The notes under the pieces were generated by a model. The model was not told the DNA's origin. It worked only from the letters and a program-made list of their open reading frames with translations, and ran no database searches. A stretch of 17,883 nt of DNA from an uncultured Erysipelotrichaceae bacterium (GTDB lineage Bacteria > Bacillota_I > Bacilli_A > RF39 > UBA660). Each line of letters opens with the position of its first letter. Position 1 is the stretch's first letter. Below, in pieces: positions 6,652 through 14,099 of this stretch. Made by a program: the position numbers and the translations under genes. The stretch covers positions 1 to 17,883 of the forward strand of contig CADBMO010000057.1 of NCBI GenBank assembly GCA_902795755.1. The letters are read 5' to 3'.

Positions 6652-8421
6652 ATGAAAGAAGAAAATAAAAGGGTAAAAAAGAGCATTAATTTTGATAATT
6701 TGAATGATCAACAAAAACTGAATTGTATAAAGAATTTATTATATAGTGAAGAGATTAATGATGCGCTTGGAATAATTTTAGAAAAAGAAAAAAAAGATTT
6801 ATCTTTAATTAAGATAATTATTGATTGTTTACAAGACGAAGTTATATCGGAAAAAGTAAAAGCTAATGTTTATTTAAAAGAAGAAAATAGTGTTAAAACA
6901 TACGTTTTTTCTAGAATAATTAGTTATTTATCCTTTTATAATAAAAGAGTTATTTTAAAAAATTTCTTTGAAAGTTTAACAAAAGAAGAATTAAAACAAT
7001 TAGCACTTTATGAATATTCTAATAAAACAGAAGTTTCAATAAGCAGTGACATCTTTAAAAAGTATTGTTCAAAGTATGAAGAAAAAGGTGCAAAAAAAGC
7101 AGCTGCTAATAAAACAGAAATGCTTGAATTAACTACTGAATTTACTAAGTATAAAAAAATGACAATGGGAAATAAAAAAAGAAATACCATTATAATAGGT
7201 TCTTTAGCCGCGATTGTACTATTACTTAGTTCTATTCTTTTTGCGTACAAATGGAATCAAGATGAAAAAATACTATCAAGGTATAAAAGGCTTATTTTAC
7301 CAGGTATATATTTAAATGATATTTCCCTTGAAGGTATGAAGGAAGAGGACTTAAAAAAAGTTGCAGAAGCGGAATCTGAAAAGATCAAAAATGGTAAGCT
7401 CGTAATTAGTAACGTTAATGGAGATTATTCGTTTACATATAAAGATGTTGGAGTAGAAGTAAATGATGAAATTGTAAAAGAAATTTTGTATTACAACAAA
7501 AACATATTTAGATTTAAAAAAGTATATATGATTAAAAACAGTAATAAAAAACATAAGGTATTTAAGTTAGAGGGGACTTTTTCTGATAATGTATTGGATA
7601 AGTTTATGGTAACATTAAAAGATAAACTAAATACGGAACCAAAAGAGGATAATTTTTACGTTAATAACGAAAGAGAAGTTGTATATGTTGCAGGGGCAAG
7701 TGGTTTTAAATTAGATTCTAAAAAAACTAAGGCAAAGATTAAAAAAGCTTTTATAAAACTAGATGAAGAAACCAAGGTTGAAGCTGAAGGAGAAGTAAAA
7801 AAGGTAGAGCTTAAATATACAAAGTATAAAGATATAAATAAAAAGGTTGCAAGTTATACCACTTATTTTGCAAACGCTGGTAATCGTGGTCATAACATTG
7901 TACTTGCAGCATCTAAATTAAATGAAACGTTAGTAGAACCTGGTGATACATTTTCATATATTGCAACCGTTGGTCCATTTTCTAACGGAAGTGGTTATTT
8001 ACCAGCACCAGTTTACTTAAATAATGACGTAGCAACTGGTAATGGTGGTGGAGTTTGCCAGCTAGCAACAACAATGTATGTTGTATCATTAAAAACAAAT
8101 GTAGAAGTTGTACAAAGACAAGGACATTCATTTGCACCAACTTATGTTCCGGGCGGACTTGATGCAACAATATATTCACCAAGTGTTGATTATAAGTTTA
8201 AAAATCCATATGAATATCCAATATTTATATTGGCATATGCAAGAGGGAATTATTTAACGGTTGATTTTTGGACAAGCGATAAAGCTTTAGGAAATAAAAC
8301 ATATGAACCATATTCTTATTATTCAAATGGTGGTTATGTAACATATGTTAAAGAGTTTGAAGATGGTAATTATGTATCACAAAGATACGTAAATAAAACA
8401 TCTTATAAACCACATCCATAA
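6652..8421 (+). CDS. Membrane-anchored VanW-domain protein with peptidoglycan-binding-like region
   Basis: The 589-residue protein has four parts. Residues 1-175 are charged and helical, presumably cytoplasmic, and not recognised. One membrane segment spans 179-200. Residues 215-390 hold two repeats resembling the putative peptidoglycan-binding domain often found before VanW (LPGIYLNDISLEGMKEEDL). Residues 400-540 are the VanW domain, with ANAGNRGHNI, EPGDTFSY and GNGGGVCQLATTMY. The C-terminal 40 residues, ending TSYKPHP, resemble a partial G5-like module. VanW is known from some vancomycin-resistance clusters and from many cell-envelope proteins. Its biochemical function is not settled, and no vanA/B-type resistance genes are nearby, so an envelope role is inferred. 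The ATG at 6652 has gaggt 8 nt upstream. Confidence 0.88.
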   Translation: MKEENKRVKKSINFDNLNDQQKLNCIKNLLYSEEINDALGIILEKEKKDLSLIKIIIDCLQDEVISEKVKANVYLKEENSVKTYVFSRIISYLSFYNKRVILKNFFESLTKEELKQLALYEYSNKTEVSISSDIFKKYCSKYEEKGAKKAAANKTEMLELTTEFTKYKKMTMGNKKRNTIIIGSLAAIVLLLSSILFAYKWNQDEKILSRYKRLILPGIYLNDISLEGMKEEDLKKVAEAESEKIKNGKLVISNVNGDYSFTYKDVGVEVNDEIVKEILYYNKNIFRFKKVYMIKNSNKKHKVFKLEGTFSDNVLDKFMVTLKDKLNTEPKEDNFYVNNEREVVYVAGASGFKLDSKKTKAKIKKAFIKLDEETKVEAEGEVKKVELKYTKYKDINKKVASYTTYFANAGNRGHNIVLAASKLNETLVEPGDTFSYIATVGPFSNGSGYLPAPVYLNNDVATGNGGGVCQLATTMYVVSLKTNVEVVQRQGHSFAPTYVPGGLDATIYSPSVDYKFKNPYEYPIFILAYARGNYLTVDFWTSDKALGNKTYEPYSYYSNGGYVTYVKEFEDGNYVSQRYVNKTSYKPHP

Positions 8422-8426
8422 AATAT

Positions 8427-8456
8427 AAAAAATATACTTTTAAGTATATTTTTTAT
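8427..8456 (+). terminator. Terminator of the VanW-domain gene
   Basis: An 11-bp AT-rich stem (8427-8437 with 8444-8454) with a 6-nt loop starts six bases after the stop and runs into a T-rich stretch. Confidence 0.8.
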
Positions 8457-8466
8457 TATCTCTTTA

Positions 8467-8475
8467 TGTTAAAAT
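8467..8475 (+). promoter_or_regulatory. Extended -10 promoter of pcrA
   Basis: TG-T-TAAAAT is an extended -10 element. The -35 position (about 8447-8452) falls in the T-rich arm of the preceding terminator and matches poorly, as is usual for extended -10 promoters. The predicted leader is about 11 nt. Confidence 0.6.
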
Positions 8476-8492
8476 AAAAAAGCGAGGTAATT

Positions 8493-10580
8493 ATGAACTT
8501 AGATTATTTAAATGATAAACAATTAGAAGCTGTATTAGCAGAAGACGGACCTTTGTTAATACTTGCAGGAGCAGGTTCTGGTAAAACATCCGTATTAACT
8601 ACCAAGGTAGCATATTTAATAAAAGAACGTGGTATAAATCCTAAAAATATTGTAGCAATTACTTTTACAAACAAAGCTGCAAAAGAAATGAAAGAAAGAA
8701 TAATAGATTTAGTAGGACGCGAGGGCTATGATATTCAAATATCTACATTTCATTCATTTGGTCTTAGAATTATTAAAGAAAACTATGATAAATTAGGTTA
8801 TGATAAAAATTTTACAATATTAGATGCTGATGATTCATTAACTGTTATTAAAAAGATATTAAAGGAAATGAACATAGATACTACAAGGTATAATCCTAAA
8901 TTTATAAGAAATCAAATATCGTCTAGTAAAAATGAAATGGTAACGGTTGATAAGTATAAACAATTAGTAAATAATGAAGTAAGCGATGTTACATATAAAG
9001 CTTATAAAAAGTATCAAGAAACGTTACTTAGAAATAACTCCCTAGATTTTGATGATTTATTATTAAAACCAATAGAATTGTTTATGAAACACCAGGATGT
9101 GTTACAACAATATCAAGAAATATTTAAATATATTTTTATTGATGAGTATCAAGATACTAATGAAGCACAGTATAGATTATCTAAGATGATAGCAGATAAA
9201 TATAAAAATATATGCGTAGTTGGTGATGATTCACAAAGTATTTACTCATGGCGTGGTGCAAATTATAAAAATATATTAAATTTTGAAAAAGATTATAAAA
9301 ATGCAAAAATAATTTTATTAGAGCAAAATTATAGATCAACTAAAACAATTCTAAATGCTGCTAATAGTGTTATTAAAAATAATACTATGAAAAAAGATAA
9401 AAATTTATGGACTGATAATGAAGAGGGAGAGTTAATTAAGTATGTTCGTTGTAATGATGAAAGAGATGAGGCATCATTTGTAGTAAATGAAATAAAAAAT
9501 TTAAGAGAAACTGGTACATCCCTTGATGATGTTGCAGTCCTATATAGAACTAATGCTCAATCAAGAACGATTGAAGAAGGCTTTTTAAACGCTAACATAC
9601 CATATAAAATGGTAGGAGCATTTGCGTTTTACTCTAGAAAAGAAATAAAGGATTTAATTGCATATTTAAAACTAATGTATAATGTTAAAGACGATGTATC
9701 CTTACTTAGGATAATAAATTATCCTAAGCGTAAGATAGGTGCTAAAACATTAGATAATTTAAGCATGGAAGCAATATTAAATGATACGTCTATGTTTGAA
9801 TCAATTTCTAAAGGAAAAGAATTAGAGTTTAAAAATCTAATTCTTGAAATGAAAGATAAAAGTGAAAATTTATCACTTACTGAAACAATTGATATGGTGC
9901 TTGATAAATCTGGTATAAAAAAAGATTTAGAATCAGAGCATTCCCTAGAAGCAGATATTAGATTAGAAAACTTAGAAGAGTTTAAATCGATTACAAAAAC
10001 GTTTGAAGAAGAAAGTGGTATAGCATCACTTGAAGACTTTTTAAATGAAATAAGTTTAGTAAGTGATGTTAACGATCAAAAAAACGATAACTTATCAAAA
10101 GTAACACTAATGACTATTCATGCTGTTAAGGGGTTAGAGTTTAAATACGTCTTTGTAGTAGGTATGGAGGAAAATATTTTTCCGCACGTTAATTCAATAG
10201 ATGGCCCTGAAGGGTTAGAAGAAGAAAGAAGACTATGTTACGTAGCAATAACAAGAGCAAAGAAAAAATTGTATTTGTTAAATGCATTAAAAAGAACACT
10301 TTTTGGAAGAACATCAGTTAATATGCCAAGTAGATTTATAAAAGAAATAGATGATGATTGCATTGATAAACCAAAGGTAAATAAAGAAAAAGAAAAATCA
10401 TTTGATAAAACAAGTATGTTTAATGAAGATAATGGATTAAAACCAGGGGATAACGTAGAACATGCTGTTTATGGACCTGGTGTTGTAGTAGCAGTTGATA
10501 AAGTTATTGCAACTATAGCATTTAAAAAAGATGGTATAAAAAAGCTTATGAAGAATCATAAAAGTATAAAGAAGGTGTAG
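8493..10580 (+). CDS. pcrA: ATP-dependent DNA helicase PcrA (UvrD family)
   Basis: PcrA is a superfamily 1A 3'-5' helicase acting in repair, rolling-circle plasmid replication, removal of RecA filaments and transcription-replication conflict. The 695-residue protein carries the helicase motifs in order: Walker A AGAGSGKT (25-32), DEYQDTNEAQ from 217, QNYRST (278-283), VKGLEF (548-553) and the arginine-bearing YVAITRAKK from 583. Residues 649-695 (PGDNVEHAVYGPGVVV onward) form the C-terminal Tudor-like domain that binds RNA polymerase in PcrA/UvrD. It is slightly shorter than the B. subtilis protein but complete. Here it is not beside ligA as it is in B. subtilis; rluB follows 2 nt after the stop, so the two are probably cotranscribed. 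Confidence 0.96.
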   Translation: MNLDYLNDKQLEAVLAEDGPLLILAGAGSGKTSVLTTKVAYLIKERGINPKNIVAITFTNKAAKEMKERIIDLVGREGYDIQISTFHSFGLRIIKENYDKLGYDKNFTILDADDSLTVIKKILKEMNIDTTRYNPKFIRNQISSSKNEMVTVDKYKQLVNNEVSDVTYKAYKKYQETLLRNNSLDFDDLLLKPIELFMKHQDVLQQYQEIFKYIFIDEYQDTNEAQYRLSKMIADKYKNICVVGDDSQSIYSWRGANYKNILNFEKDYKNAKIILLEQNYRSTKTILNAANSVIKNNTMKKDKNLWTDNEEGELIKYVRCNDERDEASFVVNEIKNLRETGTSLDDVAVLYRTNAQSRTIEEGFLNANIPYKMVGAFAFYSRKEIKDLIAYLKLMYNVKDDVSLLRIINYPKRKIGAKTLDNLSMEAILNDTSMFESISKGKELEFKNLILEMKDKSENLSLTETIDMVLDKSGIKKDLESEHSLEADIRLENLEEFKSITKTFEEESGIASLEDFLNEISLVSDVNDQKNDNLSKVTLMTIHAVKGLEFKYVFVVGMEENIFPHVNSIDGPEGLEEERRLCYVAITRAKKKLYLLNALKRTLFGRTSVNMPSRFIKEIDDDCIDKPKVNKEKEKSFDKTSMFNEDNGLKPGDNVEHAVYGPGVVVAVDKVIATIAFKKDGIKKLMKNHKSIKKV

Positions 10581-10582
10581 CA

Positions 10583-11305
10583 ATGGAAAGATTACAAAAA
10601 CTAATTGCAGAATCTGGTTATTGTTCTAGGAGAAAAGCAGAGGAGCTAATAAAGCAAGGAAAAGTATCCGTTAATGGTAAAATAATAACCGAACTTGGTA
10701 CAAAAGCATCCTTTGGAGATGAAATATTAGTTGAGGGTAACTTGATTGATTATGAAGAAAAAGAATATTATTTATTTTATAAACCAAGGGGAGTTGTATG
10801 TACAACTAAAGATGATAAGGGTAGAAAAACAGTTTTAGATTACTTTGATGACGTTGATAAAAGATTGTTTCCTGTTGGTAGGTTAGATTATGATACTACC
10901 GGTATTTTGCTATTAACAAATGATGGTGAGTTTGCAAATTATATAATGCATCCAAAAAATAAAATAGATAAATATTACGTTGCAAAAGTAAAAGGAATCG
11001 TCACACCAGATGAAGTAAAAAAACTAAAAAGTGGTGTTAAATTAGATAATAAAAAGGTGTATCCTTCAAGGATAAAAGTAAAGGATATTAATAAAAAAAA
11101 CATGACATCAATTGTTCATATAACCGTTCATGATGGTATAAATCATGAGGTTAAAAGATTAATGGAATCAATTAATCATGATGTAATAAAATTAAAAAGA
11201 GAGTGTATTTCGTTTTTAGATTTATCAGGTTTAAAAAGTGGCGAGAAAAGAATGCTTTCTAAAAAAGAGGTTAAGCAGTTATATAATTTATCACAAAATA
11301 AATAA
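10583..11305 (+). CDS. rluB: Ribosomal large subunit pseudouridine synthase B (RluB/RsuA family)
   Basis: The enzyme converts a uridine of rRNA to pseudouridine; by family the target is near position 2605 of 23S rRNA. The 240-residue protein has an N-terminal S4 RNA-binding domain (1-60, MERLQKLIAESGYCSRRKAE). It is followed by the catalytic domain with YKPRGVVCTT and GRLDYDTTGILLLTNDG, in which Asp102 is the expected nucleophile. RsuA, which acts on 16S rRNA, shares these motifs, so the exact target is inferred. In many Bacillota rluB lies beside scpB; here it follows pcrA. The ribosome binding site aaggtg lies in the last codons of pcrA. The stop is inside its terminator hairpin. Confidence 0.9.
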   Translation: MERLQKLIAESGYCSRRKAEELIKQGKVSVNGKIITELGTKASFGDEILVEGNLIDYEEKEYYLFYKPRGVVCTTKDDKGRKTVLDYFDDVDKRLFPVGRLDYDTTGILLLTNDGEFANYIMHPKNKIDKYYVAKVKGIVTPDEVKKLKSGVKLDNKKVYPSRIKVKDINKKNMTSIVHITVHDGINHEVKRLMESINHDVIKLKRECISFLDLSGLKSGEKRMLSKKEVKQLYNLSQNK

Positions 11306-11327
11306 TCAACTTGTTGATTATTTTTTT
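11300..11327 (+). terminator. Terminator of the pcrA-rluB operon
   Basis: A 10-bp stem (11300-11309 with 11314-11323) with a cttg loop runs into seven or more Ts. It covers the rluB stop codon, and its 3' arm contains the -35 of the next promoter. Confidence 0.88.
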
Positions 11328-11342
11328 AATATCACTTATAAT
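11314..11342 (+). promoter_or_regulatory. Promoter of the GNAT gene, embedded in the rluB terminator
   Basis: TTGATT (11314-11319, four of six) lies in the 3' arm of the terminator stem. A perfect TATAAT follows after 17 bp at 11337-11342. The predicted leader is about 12 nt. Confidence 0.7.
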
Positions 11343-11360
11343 AGCTACTCGGTGGCGCAT

Positions 11361-11846
11361 ATGGAATTAGATAGTATTAAATTTGAAATAATTAACGGAA
11401 GAGAAGATGCAAGACAAATAGTAACTAATGGTATTATGCTAGATAATGAACATACATGTTTTTATGGATTTAAAAGCGTATTTGAAATAGTTTGGGCAAT
11501 TTTAAATGATAGCATTATTTACAATGTTACTTTAAATGGTGAACAAATTGGTATTATTATGGTATCTAATTATAATGATAATGAAACAGAACTAGAGATA
11601 GGTGCATGTTTCAAAAAAGAATATAGACACAAGGGCCTTGGTACTGAGCTTTTAAAACTAGTAATAGAAGATTGTAAATTAAATGGTGCAACTAAAGTTC
11701 ATGCTTTGGTTAGGGAAGATAATAAACCTTCTAATAAATTGTGTGAAAAATTAAATTTTATTAAATATGAAGATGATCAGGTAGAAGATTTTCTTTATAA
11801 TAATACGAAAACAAAACAAAATCATTATGTATATGAATTAATATAA
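11361..11846 (+). CDS. GNAT-family N-acetyltransferase
   Basis: This 161-residue cytoplasmic acetyltransferase has the acetyl-CoA pyrophosphate loop RHKGLG at 89-94 after the strand ELEIGACF. It also has the later GNAT elements KVHALVREDNKPSNKLCEKLNF, where the helix packs on the cofactor. The substrate is unknown. It differs from RimI: the C-terminal RxxYYxxxxED pattern is absent. The ATG at 11361 follows ggtgg at 11351-11355 and lies downstream of its own promoter. Upstream in-frame codons run back into rluB and through the terminator, so they are not used. It is a single-gene unit between two terminators. Confidence 0.85.
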   Translation: MELDSIKFEIINGREDARQIVTNGIMLDNEHTCFYGFKSVFEIVWAILNDSIIYNVTLNGEQIGIIMVSNYNDNETELEIGACFKKEYRHKGLGTELLKLVIEDCKLNGATKVHALVREDNKPSNKLCEKLNFIKYEDDQVEDFLYNNTKTKQNHYVYELI

Positions 11847-11866
11847 AGTAGTTCGCTACTTTTTAT
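11845..11866 (+). terminator. Terminator of the GNAT gene
   Basis: A 7-bp stem (11845-11851 with 11856-11862) with a ttcg tetraloop runs into a T-rich stretch. It starts within the TAA stop codon. Confidence 0.82.
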
Positions 11867-11921
11867 TTTACATTGTTTTACATCATATTAATCATAATAT
11901 ATTAATAATTATGCCATAATA

Positions 11922-11930
11922 TGTTATATT
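11922..11930 (+). promoter_or_regulatory. Possible extended -10 promoter of the 326-residue protein gene
   Basis: TG-T-TATATT is an extended -10 element, with a weak TTAATA (11902-11907) 17 bp upstream. The stretch from 11863 to 11956 is otherwise AT-rich and holds the 8-mer atattaat twice (11885-11892 and 11899-11906), with no gene. Confidence 0.5.
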
Positions 11931-11956
11931 ATTATCGTGGAAAAGTAGGTGCTAAT

Positions 11957-12937
11957 ATGGATGATTTTAATAGATATTTTAAAGGTGCTATAGAAAATTT
12001 TGACCTATCACAGGAAAAAAGAAGAACGGTTAACAAACTTGACGAAAAATTTCATGAGTATAGATTGAATATTAATATGGATAACATAAATAACCTTGTA
12101 AGTATAATTATAAAAAAGGTTAGAGATGAATATACAAAAAAGATGATTGAATATAAAGAAAATATAGAAAAGGCAATCATATATGCAAGAGAAAATGATA
12201 GACCTAACGTTGTTGTCTCGGCAATTGATAGTGTTCCAAAAATCAATGTTGAACCTATAATTATGGGTGTTTTTCAAGATGGTTTAAATAGACATTTAAG
12301 AAGATTTGCGATGGAATCAAGGCAGTATGAATATTTACCAAGAGAGGTAGAAACTATTTTCACAAAATTTGTTGACTCAACAAATGAGGTTATCAGTTTA
12401 AATACTAAAATGATAAAAAAACACGTTGAAGAAATAGGACAAGATTTATTAAGAGAAAGAAAACTAAATGAGGCATTAGAAAAAAGTGCCGAACCATTTC
12501 CGGGTGAAATGATTGGTGTAAATTTTGATGATAAAAAAGGCGTTTTTTGGACTATGCATAACGGTAAACCAGTGGCTTTAGAAATGTCTAAATTACCTAA
12601 AATGGATCTTGATGATACTCATTATATAATGATTAATAAGCCTAATACCAATGATATTAGAATTGCTATTTTTGAAAACGGAAGAGAAATAAAATCTGTG
12701 CTTATTAGTGGTAAACGCACAGTATATTCTGGTAACAATACCATGATGACGTTTAACTCAGAAAATAATACCATAAGCCTTGCAAATGGCTTTGATATTG
12801 AAGAATATGATATAGATAAAATGAATTACCAAGACAGGGTAGAGTTTGAAAAAAAAGTAAAAGCAATAGATGATACTGCGTTAGATTATTATAACCGAGT
12901 ATTACCAAAGAAGAAATTGGAGTCATTATTTTTATAA
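11957..12937 (+). CDS. Protein of unknown function (326 aa), helical plus beta-rich domains
   Basis: I do not recognise this protein. No signal peptide or membrane segment is visible, so it is probably cytoplasmic. Residues 1-175 look mainly helical and charged (for example NLVSIIIKKVRDEYTKKMIE, then HVEEIGQDLLRERKLNEALE). Residues 180-285 look like alternating beta strands (EMIGVNFDDKKGVFWTMHNG, KSVLISGKRTVYSGNN, NTISLANGFD), and residues 290-326 return to helix. The ATG at 11957 is chosen because aggtg lies 5 nt upstream. It is a single-gene unit bounded by terminators, convergent with a ferredoxin gene. Base composition resembles its neighbours. It may be a lineage-specific structural or adaptor protein, but that is a guess. 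Confidence 0.8.
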   Translation: MDDFNRYFKGAIENFDLSQEKRRTVNKLDEKFHEYRLNINMDNINNLVSIIIKKVRDEYTKKMIEYKENIEKAIIYARENDRPNVVVSAIDSVPKINVEPIIMGVFQDGLNRHLRRFAMESRQYEYLPREVETIFTKFVDSTNEVISLNTKMIKKHVEEIGQDLLRERKLNEALEKSAEPFPGEMIGVNFDDKKGVFWTMHNGKPVALEMSKLPKMDLDDTHYIMINKPNTNDIRIAIFENGREIKSVLISGKRTVYSGNNTMMTFNSENNTISLANGFDIEEYDIDKMNYQDRVEFEKKVKAIDDTALDYYNRVLPKKKLESLFL

Positions 12938-12941
12938 AAAA

Positions 12942-12966
12942 AAGAAAATCATTATTGATTTTCTTC
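12942..12966. terminator. Bidirectional terminator between the unknown gene and ferredoxin
   Basis: A 9-bp stem (12942-12950 with 12957-12965) with a 6-nt loop has a T-rich run after it on the plus strand and, on the minus strand, the complement of the A run at 12936-12943. It overlaps the ferredoxin stop codon. Confidence 0.8.
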
Positions 12967-13158
12967 TTTTTTATCTTCAATTATTGCACCAGTAGGGCAA
13001 CCTTCCATAGCACTAATTGCATCTTCTTTAGTTGAATCATCAATTATAACGTCTTTTGCTACTGCGTATCCGTCATCGCTTATTTCAAATACTTCATCGC
13101 ATATTGCAGCACAAGCACCACATCCGATGCAAGTATCACTATTTACTTTAAATTTCAT
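12952..13158 (-). CDS. Ferredoxin with one [4Fe-4S] cluster
   Basis: This 68-residue cytoplasmic electron carrier has cysteines at 10, 13 and 16 (CIGCGAC) and Cys54 in GCPTGAI, the four ligands expected for a single cubane cluster. Cys20 is an extra cysteine often present in this group. The C-terminus is acidic (EDKKEENQ). The ATG at 13158 has ggagg 8 nt upstream. Reading from 13182 would add eight residues and place that ribosome binding site inside the gene, so it is rejected. Likely partners by family knowledge are oxidoreductases of anaerobic metabolism such as pyruvate:ferredoxin oxidoreductase, but none is encoded nearby. It has its own promoter and terminator. Confidence 0.92.
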   Translation of the reverse strand: MKFKVNSDTCIGCGACAAICDEVFEISDDGYAVAKDVIIDDSTKEDAISAMEGCPTGAIIEDKKEENQ

Positions 13159-13181
13159 TATAAAAGCCTCCTTATAACACA

Positions 13182-13209
13182 ATTATATATCATAGAATAA
13201 AAAAATCAA
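13182..13209 (-). promoter_or_regulatory. Promoter of the ferredoxin gene
   Basis: On the minus strand TTGATT (13209-13204) and a perfect TATAAT (13187-13182) are 16 bp apart. Transcription near 13175 leaves about a 17-nt leader carrying aaggagg. Confidence 0.65.
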
Positions 13210-13235
13210 TAATACTTTTAAAAAAATGTAAAGTA

Positions 13236-13244
13236 TGATATTAT
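13236..13244 (+). promoter_or_regulatory. Possible extended -10 promoter of the tail-anchored protein gene
   Basis: TG-A-TATTAT is an extended -10 element about 25 nt before the start codon, without a convincing -35. The ribosome binding site aggaggtg follows at 13257-13264. Confidence 0.45.
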
Positions 13245-13268
13245 ATAAGTGATAATAGGAGGTGTCTT

Positions 13269-14054
13269 ATGCAATCTAGAATGAAAAGATATGATAAACA
13301 AGATGATGTTAAATTAGAAAGATCATCTAAAAACACTAAATTGTATGAAGAAGTATATGATGATATATACCGTGATACCACCTACAAAAACATGGAAGTC
13401 ATTGATACTGCTAAGGAAATTAATTTAAATAAATTAAAAGATATATTAGATGATAGTTACGATAATAGGCAATATAGAACCTTGAATAATTATTCATTGG
13501 AAGATTTAGATATAAAACCAAAAGCAGCAACTAGCAGAAAAAAAGTTTATGACATTAATGAAATAATAAATCAAGCAAAAAATAAACGTACATTTATTGA
13601 GGAAGCTAAAGAAAAGCAAAAATATATGGATTATGCTGAAAGAAACGCAAAATATGAAAAAAGATATAATGAGTTAAGAAAAGAAGAACAAGAACTTGAA
13701 GAATTAATAAATACAATGGTTGTTGCCAAAAAAGAAAACACTGATGATGAATTGGATTTATTATCAGACCTAAAGGGTAATGAAAATACTATTGTAACAA
13801 CTCCTATTCAAGCTGATATAGATAAAACAGCTGAGGATATAACAAAAACAAATACTAGAGCAACTGGTAAAGTAGATAAAACATTCTATACCGATTCAAA
13901 CATGTTTACTAAAAATGACTTTGAAGATTTTACTGGTTTATCAAGACAGTTAAATGGTAAAGGTAAAAAGAAAAAAGTGGTATTGATAATTATTATTCTA
14001 TTACTACTTGCAGTATTAGCATATTTTGTTGTTACAAAATTAATTATTAAATAG
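13269..14054 (+). CDS. Tail-anchored coiled-coil membrane protein, unknown function
   Basis: I do not recognise a family. The 261-residue protein is very hydrophilic, with a charged N-terminal half. A strong coiled-coil-like stretch lies at about 108-152 (KYEKRYNELRKEEQELEELI), followed by an acidic, Thr-rich linker (about 155-230). A run of basic residues (KGKKKK) leads into one C-terminal membrane segment at 237-255 and the tail TKLIIK. No signal peptide is present. The bulk should therefore be cytoplasmic, fixed to the membrane by its C-terminus. Such a layout would suit a scaffold or division-related protein, but this is inference. The ATG has aggaggtg close upstream. The UAG stop lies inside the terminator hairpin. 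Confidence 0.82.
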   Translation: MQSRMKRYDKQDDVKLERSSKNTKLYEEVYDDIYRDTTYKNMEVIDTAKEINLNKLKDILDDSYDNRQYRTLNNYSLEDLDIKPKAATSRKKVYDINEIINQAKNKRTFIEEAKEKQKYMDYAERNAKYEKRYNELRKEEQELEELINTMVVAKKENTDDELDLLSDLKGNENTIVTTPIQADIDKTAEDITKTNTRATGKVDKTFYTDSNMFTKNDFEDFTGLSRQLNGKGKKKKVVLIIIILLLLAVLAYFVVTKLIIK

Positions 14055-14078
14055 CAAAGATATATCTTTGCTATTTTT
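14051..14078 (+). terminator. Terminator of the tail-anchored protein gene
   Basis: A perfect 10-bp stem (14051-14060 with 14065-14074) with a tata loop ends in five Ts. The stop codon UAG is part of the 5' arm. Confidence 0.88.
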
Positions 14079-14099
14079 CATATATATTAATGTGATGTT

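Noticed and set aside
11238..11360. N-terminal extension of the GNAT protein
   Set aside because: It would run through the end of rluB and across a strong terminator; the ATG at 11361 follows its own promoter and ribosome binding site.
14062..14086. Sigma-E-like promoter before the yunB-like gene
   Set aside because: An ATA and a CATATATA 14 bp apart can be picked out, but they overlap the preceding terminator and are expected by chance in such AT-rich DNA.
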